Source of the DNA: a virus
Length of the DNA stretch: 64,000 bases
Reading direction: 5' to 3' (one strand)
Virus record (IMG/VR): IMGVR_UViG_3300021471_000006
Location: 45,486 to 109,485 of that record
In this document: in pieces, positions 13,958 to 21,702 of the stretch
Position numbering within the stretch: the first letter of the stretch is position 1
Layout: every line of letters begins with the position of its first letter
Position numbers and translations under genes: made by a program
Notes under the pieces: model-generated
Database searches by the model: none
Told to the model about the DNA's origin: nothing
The model's input: the letters and a program-made list of their open reading frames with translations, nothing else

Positions 13958-14716
13958 ATGTTTAAGAAATTTGAATTAGCTAGACAAATGTATAATCAGT
14001 ATTGGGGCTATCTGACACCGTTCCAAAAACGAAACGTTGTACAGGCATTAAATAATAATAAAACTATTATTAAACCAAGAAAAACAGTTTCGTCGGTTAA
14101 AAAAACCAAATTAGCTGATAAATATAAGGCAATAAGAAAGAAAGATTGTCCTAATAAAATTCGTGTAAATAATTTAATTGCAGATTTAATAAAAAAGGAC
14201 TCACGCTTAAAAAAGGGAACTGCTCTAATTTTAGACGCAGAAACTACCCTTACTTTAAGAACTCTGTTAGCTATCGGGTATCCCAAGTATTTGATAGATA
14301 GTGTCAATTATATTGAGGACACCTATAAACAAATCAAGGCACATCACCGTCAAACCTATCATATGCTATTAGGCGACTATATAGATATGATAGGTAAGAT
14401 ACCCGAAAATAAACATTCAGTTACGGTTGCGTTTCCAGATTATTGTTGTAGTATTAAAGGAAATAAAGATATGAAACCAAGAGAGGACTTAATCAAGTTT
14501 TTCACTTATAAGTTATTAGCTAAACCTAGTTTATTAGCCATAACTTTCTCTTGGAGAGCAGGGAAGAAAGAGGTGAAAGAAGGGCATTTCGAGTCCCTAA
14601 CTAAATTAGATAATTTAATAACTCAAACTGCGAAAGATAACGGCTATCTAGCAGTTATTAAAGACGGACTATCTTATAAAGGTAGTATGTTTTTTAGAAT
14701 ATATAAAATACATTAG
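13958..14716 (+). CDS. LARQMY-domain protein with Rossmann-like C-terminal domain
   Basis: The ATG at 13958 follows CGGAG, downstream of a class A promoter; the frame is open further upstream. 252 residues. The first 33 (FELARQMYNQYWGYLTPFQKRNVVQALNN) match the start of the beta-grasp protein at 14930 (QLARQMYGKALYELSAGEKAAVTRAFN). A basic linker follows. From about residue 90 the alternating strands and helices (ALILDAETTLTLRTLLAIGYPKYLI... VTVAFPDYCCS... SLLAITFSWR) resemble a class I methyltransferase with a worn cofactor loop. That part is a weak assignment. Neighbour of the ubiquitin-like cassette and perhaps a partner or target of it. Confidence 0.5.
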   Translation: MFKKFELARQMYNQYWGYLTPFQKRNVVQALNNNKTIIKPRKTVSSVKKTKLADKYKAIRKKDCPNKIRVNNLIADLIKKDSRLKKGTALILDAETTLTLRTLLAIGYPKYLIDSVNYIEDTYKQIKAHHRQTYHMLLGDYIDMIGKIPENKHSVTVAFPDYCCSIKGNKDMKPREDLIKFFTYKLLAKPSLLAITFSWRAGKKEVKEGHFESLTKLDNLITQTAKDNGYLAVIKDGLSYKGSMFFRIYKIH

Positions 14717-14827
14717 TTATGTTTCTGGCACGAAAAGGTAAGCCCAGTTAGTAGGACGAAGAATAGTATCTCGTGTTTTTAACGAGAGAAGGTAGTAGTC
14801 TATTTGATACGTGTTTGGTACGGATCC

Positions 14828-14858
14828 GGGGGACATTTTAGTCCCCCTTCATTTTTAT
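14828..14858 (+). terminator. Hairpin terminator
   Basis: GGGGGAC (14828-14834) pairs perfectly with GTCCCCC (14841-14847) around ATTTTA and is followed by T-rich sequence. The stretch 14717-14827 before it holds no gene that I can support. Confidence 0.7.
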
Positions 14859-14929
14859 TTTCCCTTATCGGGGATTAGGGAAGTTAAAATATGTCCCCAC
14901 AAAAAAACAGTATTGGAGGTGTCCGCAAA

Positions 14930-15274
14930 ATGGCTACAAAAGGACAATTAGCTAGACAGATGTATGGTAAAGCACTATACGAGTTGTCAGCAGGAGAGAA
15001 AGCCGCAGTAACAAGAGCATTTAACTCACAAGGAGCTTCTAGCTCAAGTGCCACAGTTACAGCTGAAGTGGGAAGAATTGGTGTCAATGGCACCCAAAGA
15101 TGTATTTTATCCGAGGGTGAAACAGTTGGCGAGTTAATCGAGCAGTCAGGCTTCAAACTTGACAGCAAGAAAGAAGGAGTTGTTGCTCAATCAACCGGAA
15201 AGAGGGTTTTACTTTCTGAACCTGTTGTACACGGGGAAACCTATGTTATAACACCAGAAATAAAATCAGCTTAA
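14930..15274 (+). CDS. Ubiquitin-like beta-grasp protein with LARQMY N-terminal domain
   Basis: The ATG at 14930 follows GGAGGTG. 114 residues. Residues 1-33 are a small helical domain shared with the 13958 protein; residues 34-41 are a Ser-rich linker; residues 42-114 have the beta-grasp order of ThiS/MoaD and PRTRC-C-type Ubls: strand-strand (TVTAEVGRIGVNGTQRCI), the helix after GETVGELIEQSGF, then strands ending HGETYVITPEI. The end is PEIKSA, without the Gly-Gly of most conjugated Ubls. The genes that follow encode E2-like, JAB and E1-like proteins, which strongly supports the call. Whether it is processed or conjugated is not known. Confidence 0.7.
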   Translation: MATKGQLARQMYGKALYELSAGEKAAVTRAFNSQGASSSSATVTAEVGRIGVNGTQRCILSEGETVGELIEQSGFKLDSKKEGVVAQSTGKRVLLSEPVVHGETYVITPEIKSA

Positions 15275-15284
15275 ATAAATTTTT

Positions 15285-15306
15285 TGGGGCATTTGCCCCA
15301 CTTTTC
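15285..15306 (+). terminator. Small hairpin after the Ubl gene
   Basis: TGGGGC (15285-15290) pairs with GCCCCA (15295-15300) around ATTT, followed by CTTTT. It may end part of the transcripts, giving more Ubl than enzyme messages. Confidence 0.6.
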
Positions 15307-15337
15307 ATATTCATTATACAATAAACGGAGGATTAAA

Positions 15338-16885
15338 ATGATAAAAACATTTGATAAATTTGTATTGGAAAGCTTTATAAGGGAAACTATGAAAGCTTAT
15401 ACTTATAAATGGATAGACGACAACACCCTAGAATTTTATAAAAAAGACAAGGTTGTTGGAAAATATAAATTAGATAATACACGCATAGAAGCAAAAGGAA
15501 AAGTAATAGAGAAATTTCTTAAAAACTTAATTAAACAAAAAGAAGAGGCAGATAAGAACAAACTAACAAAACAGAAAGCCGCAAAAAGTGTATTCAAAAC
15601 AATTTATAACGATTTGAATAGCTACAACGGACTTGCAGATAATTATATTATGTTTGACCTTATGAATAAACAGTTTAAAAAAATAGGGGTTGAAGAGGTC
15701 ATAATTAGAAAAACAATAAATTCAAATAATCTAGCGCCTAAGAAAATAACTTTAAATATGGACGGAAATCCACAAGAAAGAATAAGCGTTTACAATGATG
15801 AAGGATATTATACTAGATTAAGGGATTTTCTGTTTGCAGAATACGAACACGACGTTAAGGAAAAATCTAGTTTTTATGTTTCTAACAAGCCGAAGTGGCT
15901 TTTTCAAGCCGAGAACGAGAAAATAAAAGATATTAAACTCCGAAATATGTTAGTTGGAAGATATTATCTGGAAAGAAACTTTATACATTTGTACTTTAAT
16001 CCGTTTTTAGTTAAAAAAATTCTTCCATTAGGGTCCGTTATGCCAAAGATATTTATAGAGTTATTTAAGGAGTTACAAAAACTAAATATTAAGGTACGAG
16101 ATACCTCAAGTTTCTCTAAAAAAATGTTTGTTGCAACATTTTTAGAAGGTTCCAGAAAAAGACTAAAAAGACTAATTCAGGATAAAAAAGATAATATAAA
16201 TAGAATAAGTGATAGAGAAACCCAAATTAGATTAGCCTTAGAAAGGCTTGCAGAGATAGAAGAAGAAACCGCTTTTATTGAAAAGAATATTCGTATGAAA
16301 GGAAAAGGAATGCTTAAGGAACTAGACACAGTTAGAAAGCTAAAATTCATAAAAGATTTAAAAATGGGCACAGATTACATAGAATTAAAATATGTTCCCA
16401 CAACTTTAACTTTCTCTGATTTTAAACGTTCAGATAGGGGAAAGGGATATGGGAAGAGAACAATTTATCTAGGAGAGATAACTGCAAGAATAACTCCCGG
16501 AAGTTTCACTATTAAAAACTCAATTAATATAGACAGAGGCGGACACGCACATTCTCACGCAGACGGAAATCCCGGAAGTCCCTGTTTTGGTAGTGGGGGT
16601 GGAAGAAATAAAATATATGAACTGCTTTCCCAAAACAAGTTTACCGAACTTGCCAAGATACTTTGGTTTTGGATTAAAACCCACAGAAACGAAGGTGCAT
16701 ATGTGAAGATGTGGACTATTTATGACTATATGTTGAGCAACGGTTATCCTGTTTGGGACGAAAAGGGCAACAGAATTAAAATTAATGACGCAAAGAGGCT
16801 GAAATCCAAAGAGCAAAGAAAGTTAGATAAGTCCTCAAAATATGCGACTAATATAAAGAAATTCGCCGATTTCAAATTGGTGTAA
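15338..16885 (+). CDS. Probable E2-like ubiquitin-conjugating protein
   Basis: The ATG at 15338 follows CGGAGG. 515 residues. About residues 1-350 are a helical and charged region of unknown role, including a coiled coil near 275-330. From about residue 380 the order strand-strand (TIYLGEITARITPGSFTIKN), then HAHSHADGNPGSPCFG (His403, His405, His407, Cys416), then a helix (KIYELLSQNKFTELAKILWFWI) matches prokaryotic E2-like proteins, whose active site reads H-x-H...G-x-x-C. Cys416 would carry the Ubl thioester. The position between Ubl and JAB/E1 genes agrees with the Ubl-E2-JAB-E1 order of PRTRC-type cassettes. The long N-terminal part may select targets (inference). Confidence 0.6.
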   Translation: MIKTFDKFVLESFIRETMKAYTYKWIDDNTLEFYKKDKVVGKYKLDNTRIEAKGKVIEKFLKNLIKQKEEADKNKLTKQKAAKSVFKTIYNDLNSYNGLADNYIMFDLMNKQFKKIGVEEVIIRKTINSNNLAPKKITLNMDGNPQERISVYNDEGYYTRLRDFLFAEYEHDVKEKSSFYVSNKPKWLFQAENEKIKDIKLRNMLVGRYYLERNFIHLYFNPFLVKKILPLGSVMPKIFIELFKELQKLNIKVRDTSSFSKKMFVATFLEGSRKRLKRLIQDKKDNINRISDRETQIRLALERLAEIEEETAFIEKNIRMKGKGMLKELDTVRKLKFIKDLKMGTDYIELKYVPTTLTFSDFKRSDRGKGYGKRTIYLGEITARITPGSFTIKNSINIDRGGHAHSHADGNPGSPCFGSGGGRNKIYELLSQNKFTELAKILWFWIKTHRNEGAYVKMWTIYDYMLSNGYPVWDEKGNRIKINDAKRLKSKEQRKLDKSSKYATNIKKFADFKLV

Positions 16886-16900
16886 ATGGAGGGAATTTAA

Positions 16901-18322
16901 ATGGAATATAAAGCAAAAGTAGTTTTGTCCTATGATGTATATAGGAGAATAAAGTGGCTAACTCACAATTTCGATAAGGAGATAGCTGCGGTGGGGACCG
17001 GAAAAATCCGAAAAAATGTCAATGACGAGGAGAAACATTTTTACATAAGTAAATTATATTTTCCAAATCAGAAAGTTACCGGAGCAAGTGTCCACATTAC
17101 ACAAGAAATGTGGGGAGATATTATCAAGAAAGTTCCTAAAGAAGAGTGGGGAGATATATGCTTCTATTGGCATAAACATCCCGGAAGTGCAAGTCATTCA
17201 TCCGTAGATGAAGAAGATACATTTGAAACTTTTATGTCTCCAGAGGCGGGACGTAAGTGGTTTGTTTTCTTGCAAACGGCGGCAAAAGGAGAAGATAGTA
17301 TGGATATAGAATTAAGAATAGAATTGAGAGAGCCCATTAGAGCAACTCTTTTAGGTAAATCTGTTACTAAATTAACTTATGAGATAACAAAAGAAGAACT
17401 TAAACTTAGGGACAAGATAGAGAAACTACAGGAGAAAATTGAGGAATTAAGAAACAAACCAAATGAAAGACTAAAGAAGGAGTTGGAAGAAATAATAGAG
17501 AATTGTGTAGAGAAGGACGATTTCTGGAATAAAGATAATTCATATAGAAGAGGCAACTATTATAATTCTTCAAGAGGTCCGCCACCGGAAGACTCCGATA
17601 TTATAGCATTAAGATTACTCTTTGAGAAAGGAGAACAAAATTCAGAGTATATGAACAACGATACTCTTATGGGAGTTCCAACTAGAGATGAAGAAAAGGT
17701 TAGTATAGAATTTAAGAGTGGAGGAGTTTTAATAAAGGCTGGAAAGATGTTTCGTTCAGTTTTACAAAACGCCCTTAAACCGAAAGAAGGTAAATTGGCT
17801 AGTGTAGTCAAGAGGTTTACAATAATAGAGCCAAAAGAAAGTAAAATATTTTACACATACAAACTACAACCAATGAAAAAGGCGTATAAAGTCTTAAAGA
17901 CAGTAATGAAAAGGCTATTTATAGCTTATAATGACGCCCTATTAGCTAAATGGGAGAATGAGGGAAGACTGGAGACCCCAAAGAGTGAGCCCCAGAAAAT
18001 AGAAACGAAAAAGAATTTTAAGAAGCCTTTAACTTTAACTCTAAAGAACACACCATTAATAAATGATGTTCTTTCCGAATTAGAAATGGTTGCGGACTTG
18101 GATTGGACAAGTAAAAGATATGCTATCGCATATCAGAGAGGAGAAAAGAAGAATAATAAGTTTGTTCTGGGGTCAGTCTTTAATACCGAACATACTTTGT
18201 TAATCTCGGGCGACGATATTGTTTCAATTACTAATGCTATAATAGCCGAGCTCTCCGAACAAAAAAATTATTCAGGTGATAAAGTTGAAGAAAAACCAAA
18301 AGCAAGAGCAAAAGCTTCCTGA
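16901..18322 (+). CDS. JAB/JAMM metallopeptidase (deubiquitinase-like)
   Basis: 473 residues. The N-terminal 150 form a JAB domain with a full JAMM set: Glu27 (DKEIAAVGTG), His91-x-His93-Pro (WHKHPG), Ser100 and Asp103 (SSVD). Residues about 165-200 are a coiled coil. The remaining 270 residues contain two basic-mixed regions of unknown fold. JAMM enzymes cut isopeptide bonds or trim Ubl precursors. In this cassette it is the expected deconjugating or maturing enzyme. The end of the gene overlaps the E1-like gene by 38 bases, which suggests coupled translation. Confidence 0.8.
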   Translation: MEYKAKVVLSYDVYRRIKWLTHNFDKEIAAVGTGKIRKNVNDEEKHFYISKLYFPNQKVTGASVHITQEMWGDIIKKVPKEEWGDICFYWHKHPGSASHSSVDEEDTFETFMSPEAGRKWFVFLQTAAKGEDSMDIELRIELREPIRATLLGKSVTKLTYEITKEELKLRDKIEKLQEKIEELRNKPNERLKKELEEIIENCVEKDDFWNKDNSYRRGNYYNSSRGPPPEDSDIIALRLLFEKGEQNSEYMNNDTLMGVPTRDEEKVSIEFKSGGVLIKAGKMFRSVLQNALKPKEGKLASVVKRFTIIEPKESKIFYTYKLQPMKKAYKVLKTVMKRLFIAYNDALLAKWENEGRLETPKSEPQKIETKKNFKKPLTLTLKNTPLINDVLSELEMVADLDWTSKRYAIAYQRGEKKNNKFVLGSVFNTEHTLLISGDDIVSITNAIIAELSEQKNYSGDKVEEKPKARAKAS

Positions 18323-19208
18323 AACAAACGAACAAAACGAATTAAATCTCTCAAGGCAAAGTAAACTAATTCCAAAAGATAAAATAACCCAATATACATT
18401 AAAAGTATTTGGTGTAGGAAGTATTGGTAGTCATTTTGTCAAAACGGCTGCAAAGACAGGATTTACTAATATTGAAGTCTTTGATACCGATATTGTGGAA
18501 GAAGAAAACATTGCCGCCCAAGCATTTGACTTTAGACATATTGGAATGAAGAAAGTTGAGGCTATGAAAGAGATAGTTCTTGAAGGAGCGGGAGTTGAGA
18601 TAATAGCAACTCACGGAACAGTAACAAAAGAAACAGATATAGTTCCGGAACCAAATACTATTTATTGTTGTTTCTTTGATAGTATGGAGGGAAGAAAAAT
18701 AGTATTTGAAAAAGTCAAAGATTTTCCTGTAGTCTTCGTGGACGGAAGAATAGGAAGATATGATATGCGACATTATCTAGTAGATTGTTCCGACAAAAAC
18801 GAGGTACAAATATATGGAGATACACTAAACGTTAAAGGCGTTTCAGATTTGGCTTGTGGAGAGAAAGCAAGTGCGCCCATAAATGTCCAGATAGCAGGAA
18901 TGATAGTAATGAATATAGTGAACTTTATTTCGGGTAAAGATTACACTAAAAGATTTATCGGCAATGCAGCCACTCCTAAAACATCAATCCATATTTTAGA
19001 AATTAAGGAGAAAAAAGAAGAACTATTATATGACGTATCTCAAGAAATAGAGGAAGAAATCTCATTAGAACTAGATGATGATGAATTCCCTTTAGCAGAA
19101 CTAGTAGCTGATAATACCGATGAAGTTAAAGAGGATGAAGATAATGAAACAGAAGACGAAGAAGAGGCTAATGAAATCGAAGAAGAACCTATCGAAGAAG
19201 AACATTGA
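18285..19208 (+). CDS. ThiF/E1-like adenylyltransferase
   Basis: TTG start at 18285 five bases after AGGTGA; a GTG at 18276 overlaps that site. About 307 residues. The Rossmann start GVGSIGSHF (43-51), the Asp pair in VFDTDIVEEEN (67, 69), Asn75 and Gln79 follow the E1/ThiF/MoeB pattern. The Arg that usually precedes Gln (N-x-x-R-Q) is Ala here. A Cys in SDLACGEKAS (191) sits where the Cys of such enzymes often lies. No CxxC zinc pair. The last 60 residues are a very acidic tail. It should adenylate the C-terminus of the Ubl at 14930. Confidence 0.75.
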   Translation: MKKNQKQEQKLPETNEQNELNLSRQSKLIPKDKITQYTLKVFGVGSIGSHFVKTAAKTGFTNIEVFDTDIVEEENIAAQAFDFRHIGMKKVEAMKEIVLEGAGVEIIATHGTVTKETDIVPEPNTIYCCFFDSMEGRKIVFEKVKDFPVVFVDGRIGRYDMRHYLVDCSDKNEVQIYGDTLNVKGVSDLACGEKASAPINVQIAGMIVMNIVNFISGKDYTKRFIGNAATPKTSIHILEIKEKKEELLYDVSQEIEEEISLELDDDEFPLAELVADNTDEVKEDEDNETEDEEEANEIEEEPIEEEH

Positions 19209-19215
19209 GGAAGAT

Positions 19216-19545
19216 ATGTTTTTACTTTCTGTTTGGGAAAAATATGAGAGCAAATATAAGGGACTCCATTGTCCGGAATGTGAGGCACAAATAAGTGAAA
19301 AACTAGTTAATGATTATGATATGTTCACCTGTCCAAAGTGCGATACTAGAATAGAGGTTGTAAACAGAGATACCGAACATTTAATTTCAATAAAAGATTT
19401 TAGTAATAAACCAATATCACAGTGCCTGCAATGTGAAAGACTTATAACAGAGGAAATGGCTATTCAAGACGTATTTTATTGTGTGTGTGGTGCCCAACTA
19501 CTTGTTGTTTCACGAGACCCTTTTGAGATAGCAACATACTTATAG
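19216..19545 (+). CDS. Double zinc-ribbon protein (109 aa)
   Basis: The ATG at 19216 follows TGAGGA, just after the E1-like stop; the upstream part of the frame is a shadow of the acidic tail. Two ribbons: CPEC/CPKC and CLQC/CVCG. Directly downstream of the cassette and possibly part of it, for example as a target adaptor (inference). Confidence 0.55.
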   Translation: MFLLSVWEKYESKYKGLHCPECEAQISEKLVNDYDMFTCPKCDTRIEVVNRDTEHLISIKDFSNKPISQCLQCERLITEEMAIQDVFYCVCGAQLLVVSRDPFEIATYL

Positions 19546-19554
19546 GTGATATGA

Positions 19555-19833
19555 ATGGAGAAAAAAGATTTTTTAAAGCTAGTTTCAAAAATATATGAGG
19601 ATAAATTTGAACAATTAAAAGTAATGTCAAAGGATGGCTCAAAAGTATTTAATGTTGCAGGAATAAAAGTGGGTTGCCCGAGATGTGGAGTTTCTATGTA
19701 TTGGAATAGTCCAAGACCGGGAGATGTTCAAGCCTGTAAACAATGTTATTTTGAATTTAAATGTATAAGTATTAATCCATTTAAAATTGAACTCACAGAA
19801 GAATGGGCAAGTTTCCAAAAATATTGGGAGTAG
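19555..19833 (+). CDS. Zinc-ribbon protein (92 aa)
   Basis: The ATG at 19555 follows AGGTGAT. A helical N-terminus (FLKLVSKIYEDKFEQLKVM) precedes a ribbon (CPRC...CKQC). It shares the ending style (INPFKIEL) with other ribbons here (DPFEIATYL at 19545), suggesting a paralogous family. Confidence 0.55.
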   Translation: MEKKDFLKLVSKIYEDKFEQLKVMSKDGSKVFNVAGIKVGCPRCGVSMYWNSPRPGDVQACKQCYFEFKCISINPFKIELTEEWASFQKYWE

Positions 19834-19845
19834 GTGAAAAACAAA

Positions 19846-20169
19846 ATGGCTTACTATTGTGAAAATTGTGATAATGCCGAAGAGTTTGAAGTGTGGGCAG
19901 AATTTACTGAGTGGGGAACAGAACAACTCTTTATAGATGGAGAGGGCTCTATCCAAGATTATGGAGAGAGAGAAACCTCGGACTCCGAGAGTGGAGAATG
20001 GGGTCCGGTGGAATGTAGTAGATGTGGAGAAGAGGCAGAAGAATTAACCGATGAGGAAATAATGGAGATTAGAAACAGGGGAAGAGAGCCAGAAGAAGAG
20101 GTGCCCAGAGTGACGCCGGATAAACGGAAAAATTGGAAAAATATAATAGAGGGTAATGAAAAATCGTAA
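19846..20169 (+). CDS. Acidic zinc-ribbon protein with W-tail
   Basis: The ATG at 19846 follows GGTGA. 107 residues: CENC and CSRC ribbon with an acidic insert, then a charged helix and DKRKNWKNIIEGNEKS, a W-tail variant. A B repeat copy (20105-20119) encodes the RVTPD segment just before the tail. Confidence 0.55.
   Translation: MAYYCENCDNAEEFEVWAEFTEWGTEQLFIDGEGSIQDYGERETSDSESGEWGPVECSRCGEEAEELTDEEIMEIRNRGREPEEEVPRVTPDKRKNWKNIIEGNEKS
20105..20119 (+). repeat. B repeat inside a gene
   Basis: CAGAGTGACGCCGGA, 14 of 15 bases as in the long copies. Confidence 0.55.
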
Positions 20170-20195
20170 AAAAACACTCTTCGGATAGAGAACTT

Positions 20196-20393
20196 TTGAA
20201 ATTAGTGGAAGATTTTTATATTTTGAGATTTTCGGATGACTGGGTAATTTGTCCCTTTTGTGAAACAGAGTTAGAATTTAAAAAGGAAGAATTGCCTATT
20301 GAGTTAGGCGACACATTTAATTGCCCGAGTTGTGGAATAGGTTTGGAAATTGTAGAACTGACACCATTAGAGGCTGAACCGATTTTTGATTAG
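20196..20393 (+). CDS. Zinc-ribbon protein (65 aa)
   Basis: TTG start at 20196. CPFC and CPSC pairs form a ribbon; the ending (VELTPLEAEPIFD) is like those of the neighbouring ribbons. Start choice is uncertain because no good Shine-Dalgarno site is seen. Confidence 0.5.
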   Translation: MKLVEDFYILRFSDDWVICPFCETELEFKKEELPIELGDTFNCPSCGIGLEIVELTPLEAEPIFD

Positions 20394-20411
20394 ATAATAA
20401 TACTTGAGATT

Positions 20412-20561
20412 ATGCAAAAAAACACCATATTAGGGTTAAAAAGAACAAAGCCTTGCTCTGATGGGTTTGTTTGCCGACACGAAAACATATTAGGGGAAGA
20501 AAATTTCAGAGCAATATGCCTAATGTGTGGATACGGAGCCTATTGTGTTTTTGCAAGATAA
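20412..20561 (+). CDS. Small zinc protein (49 aa)
   Basis: The ATG at 20412 encodes 49 residues with C-x6-C-x-H and CLMCG, a likely zinc site. Its start lacks a strong ribosome site. Confidence 0.45.
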   Translation: MQKNTILGLKRTKPCSDGFVCRHENILGEENFRAICLMCGYGAYCVFAR

Positions 20562-20590
20562 TTTCAGGTTAAAAATGTGGTGGTAATACT

Positions 20591-20833
20591 ATGAAAAAAA
20601 TAGAAATGAAAAATAAGGAAGATTTAGAACTCCTTTCAAGAGTTCTTGATGTGCCCATAAAAAGTTGTGTAATATTTGAGAATATAGTATTTACTCTGAC
20701 AGAGGAAGCAGAATTAGACAAGCAAATTTCTGAGGAAGACTTAGACGACCTAGTTGATAGACATTCTAAAATGTTAGACGAGTTTGAAGAGGAAGAAGAT
20801 TCCCAAAAAGAAATTAAAACCTTATCTATTTAA
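20591..20833 (+). CDS. Small acidic protein (80 aa)
   Basis: The ATG at 20591 follows GGTGGT. One likely globular N-terminal part (KEDLELLSRVLDVPIKSCVIFENIVFTL), then a very acidic helix. Unknown. Confidence 0.5.
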   Translation: MKKIEMKNKEDLELLSRVLDVPIKSCVIFENIVFTLTEEAELDKQISEEDLDDLVDRHSKMLDEFEEEEDSQKEIKTLSI

Positions 20834-20834
20834 A

Positions 20835-21077
20835 ATGCCACAGATAAATATACAGTTAGGAGAAATTACTGCTATAATTAATTTTGAAAGTGATAAGGAA
20901 TTAAATAAAGATGAGAAAATTAAGATAATTAAGATTTTAAGAGGGGAAATATTAACAATTTTGAAACTAAAGAGAGAGTTCCCCTATCTCACACTTAAAA
21001 GCAATGGAACATTAATATGGGACGGAGAAAAATATCTATCTAGACCGGGTGTCTTTGGAGGAATTTATTATGAATAA
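20835..21077 (+). CDS. Small unknown protein (80 aa)
   Basis: The ATG at 20835 comes one base after the preceding stop. Strand-helix pattern (INIQLGEITAIINFESDKELNKDEKIKIIKIL... YLTLKSNGTLIW). Function unknown. Confidence 0.5.
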   Translation: MPQINIQLGEITAIINFESDKELNKDEKIKIIKILRGEILTILKLKREFPYLTLKSNGTLIWDGEKYLSRPGVFGGIYYE

Positions 21078-21324
21078 AATAAATTGGAAAAAACAGTTAG
21101 AACTTCCGTCTGTAGGAGATATATATAGACTAAAAATAGCTATTGATATATCTGAATGGAGTTTTAATCCCGGAGAAGAAGGTTATTTTGAAAATTTGTG
21201 GATAGTACAAAGTACTAACGCTCCGGGCAAAGTTGCCCGTATTGAACTAACAGATATGAAAAATAAAGAAATAGTATGGTGGGTTTCATTAAAGTTTCTA
21301 AAGAAAAATTTTGTTAAAACATAA
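21070..21324 (+). CDS. SH3-like protein with the W motif at its N-terminus
   Basis: The ATG at 21070 follows GGAGG. 84 residues starting MNKINWKKQLELP: the W motif that ends some 15 other proteins is here at the beginning. A barrel-like core follows (VGDIYRLKIAIDISEWSFNPGEEGYFENLWIV). This swap argues that the motif is a real peptide module and not only a by-product of ribosome sites. Confidence 0.55.
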   Translation: MNKINWKKQLELPSVGDIYRLKIAIDISEWSFNPGEEGYFENLWIVQSTNAPGKVARIELTDMKNKEIVWWVSLKFLKKNFVKT

Positions 21325-21343
21325 CCTTTGTCCTATAAAAAAT

Positions 21344-21381
21344 CGAAACATTTATAAAGATTAATAGACTAAAAGAGAATA
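21344..21381 (+). promoter_or_regulatory. Class A promoter of the 21.4-26.1 kb operon
   Basis: CGAAACATTTATAAAG is the full BRE/TATA consensus (TATA from 21350), and AGAGAATA begins 24 bases later at 21374. Confidence 0.75.
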
Positions 21382-21391
21382 GAGATTAAAA

Positions 21392-21508
21392 ATGAAAACT
21401 TTAACAAAAGAGGAACTAGATAAAATGCTTGGACTAATACCTACACAATTCTGCGATAATGTTAAGCTTGCCGAATTGTGGCTACCTGTAATAGTAAAAT
21501 ACGCTTAA
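21392..21508 (+). CDS. Tiny protein (38 aa)
   Basis: First ORF after the promoter, ATG 21392. Helical (LTKEELDKMLGLIP... LAELWLPVIVKYA). Unknown. Confidence 0.5.
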   Translation: MKTLTKEELDKMLGLIPTQFCDNVKLAELWLPVIVKYA

Positions 21509-21518
21509 GGAGAACAAT

Positions 21519-21701
21519 ATGGTATCAATAGCACCCGCCAAAAGCAGTAGAACAACCTGCAAGATATGTAAAAAGAAAATTAAAAAAGGAGAATTAAGAG
21601 CAACTTATACAAGTTGGAGAGTTGGATATTATCCGTCTAATAGTTATAAATGTTATGAATGTTATAGAGGGCCGATTAGTTGGAAAGAAAGAATAGGTTA
21701 A
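21519..21701 (+). CDS. Zinc-finger protein with W-tail (60 aa)
   Basis: The ATG at 21519 follows AAGGAGAA. CKICKKKIKKGELRATYTS and CYECYRG make a PARP-finger-like zinc site like that of 10759, and the protein ends RGPISWKERIG with hardly any linker. Confidence 0.55.
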   Translation: MVSIAPAKSSRTTCKICKKKIKKGELRATYTSWRVGYYPSNSYKCYECYRGPISWKERIG

Positions 21702-21702
21702 A

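Noticed and set aside
14930-15274. Molybdopterin or thiamine sulfur carrier (MoaD/ThiS)
   Set aside because: No cofactor synthesis genes are near, Gly-Gly is missing, and E2-like and JAB genes are linked instead.
15284-15337. Start of the E2-like gene at 15284
   Set aside because: That stretch forms the terminator hairpin of the Ubl gene; the ATG at 15338 has a proper CGGAGG site.
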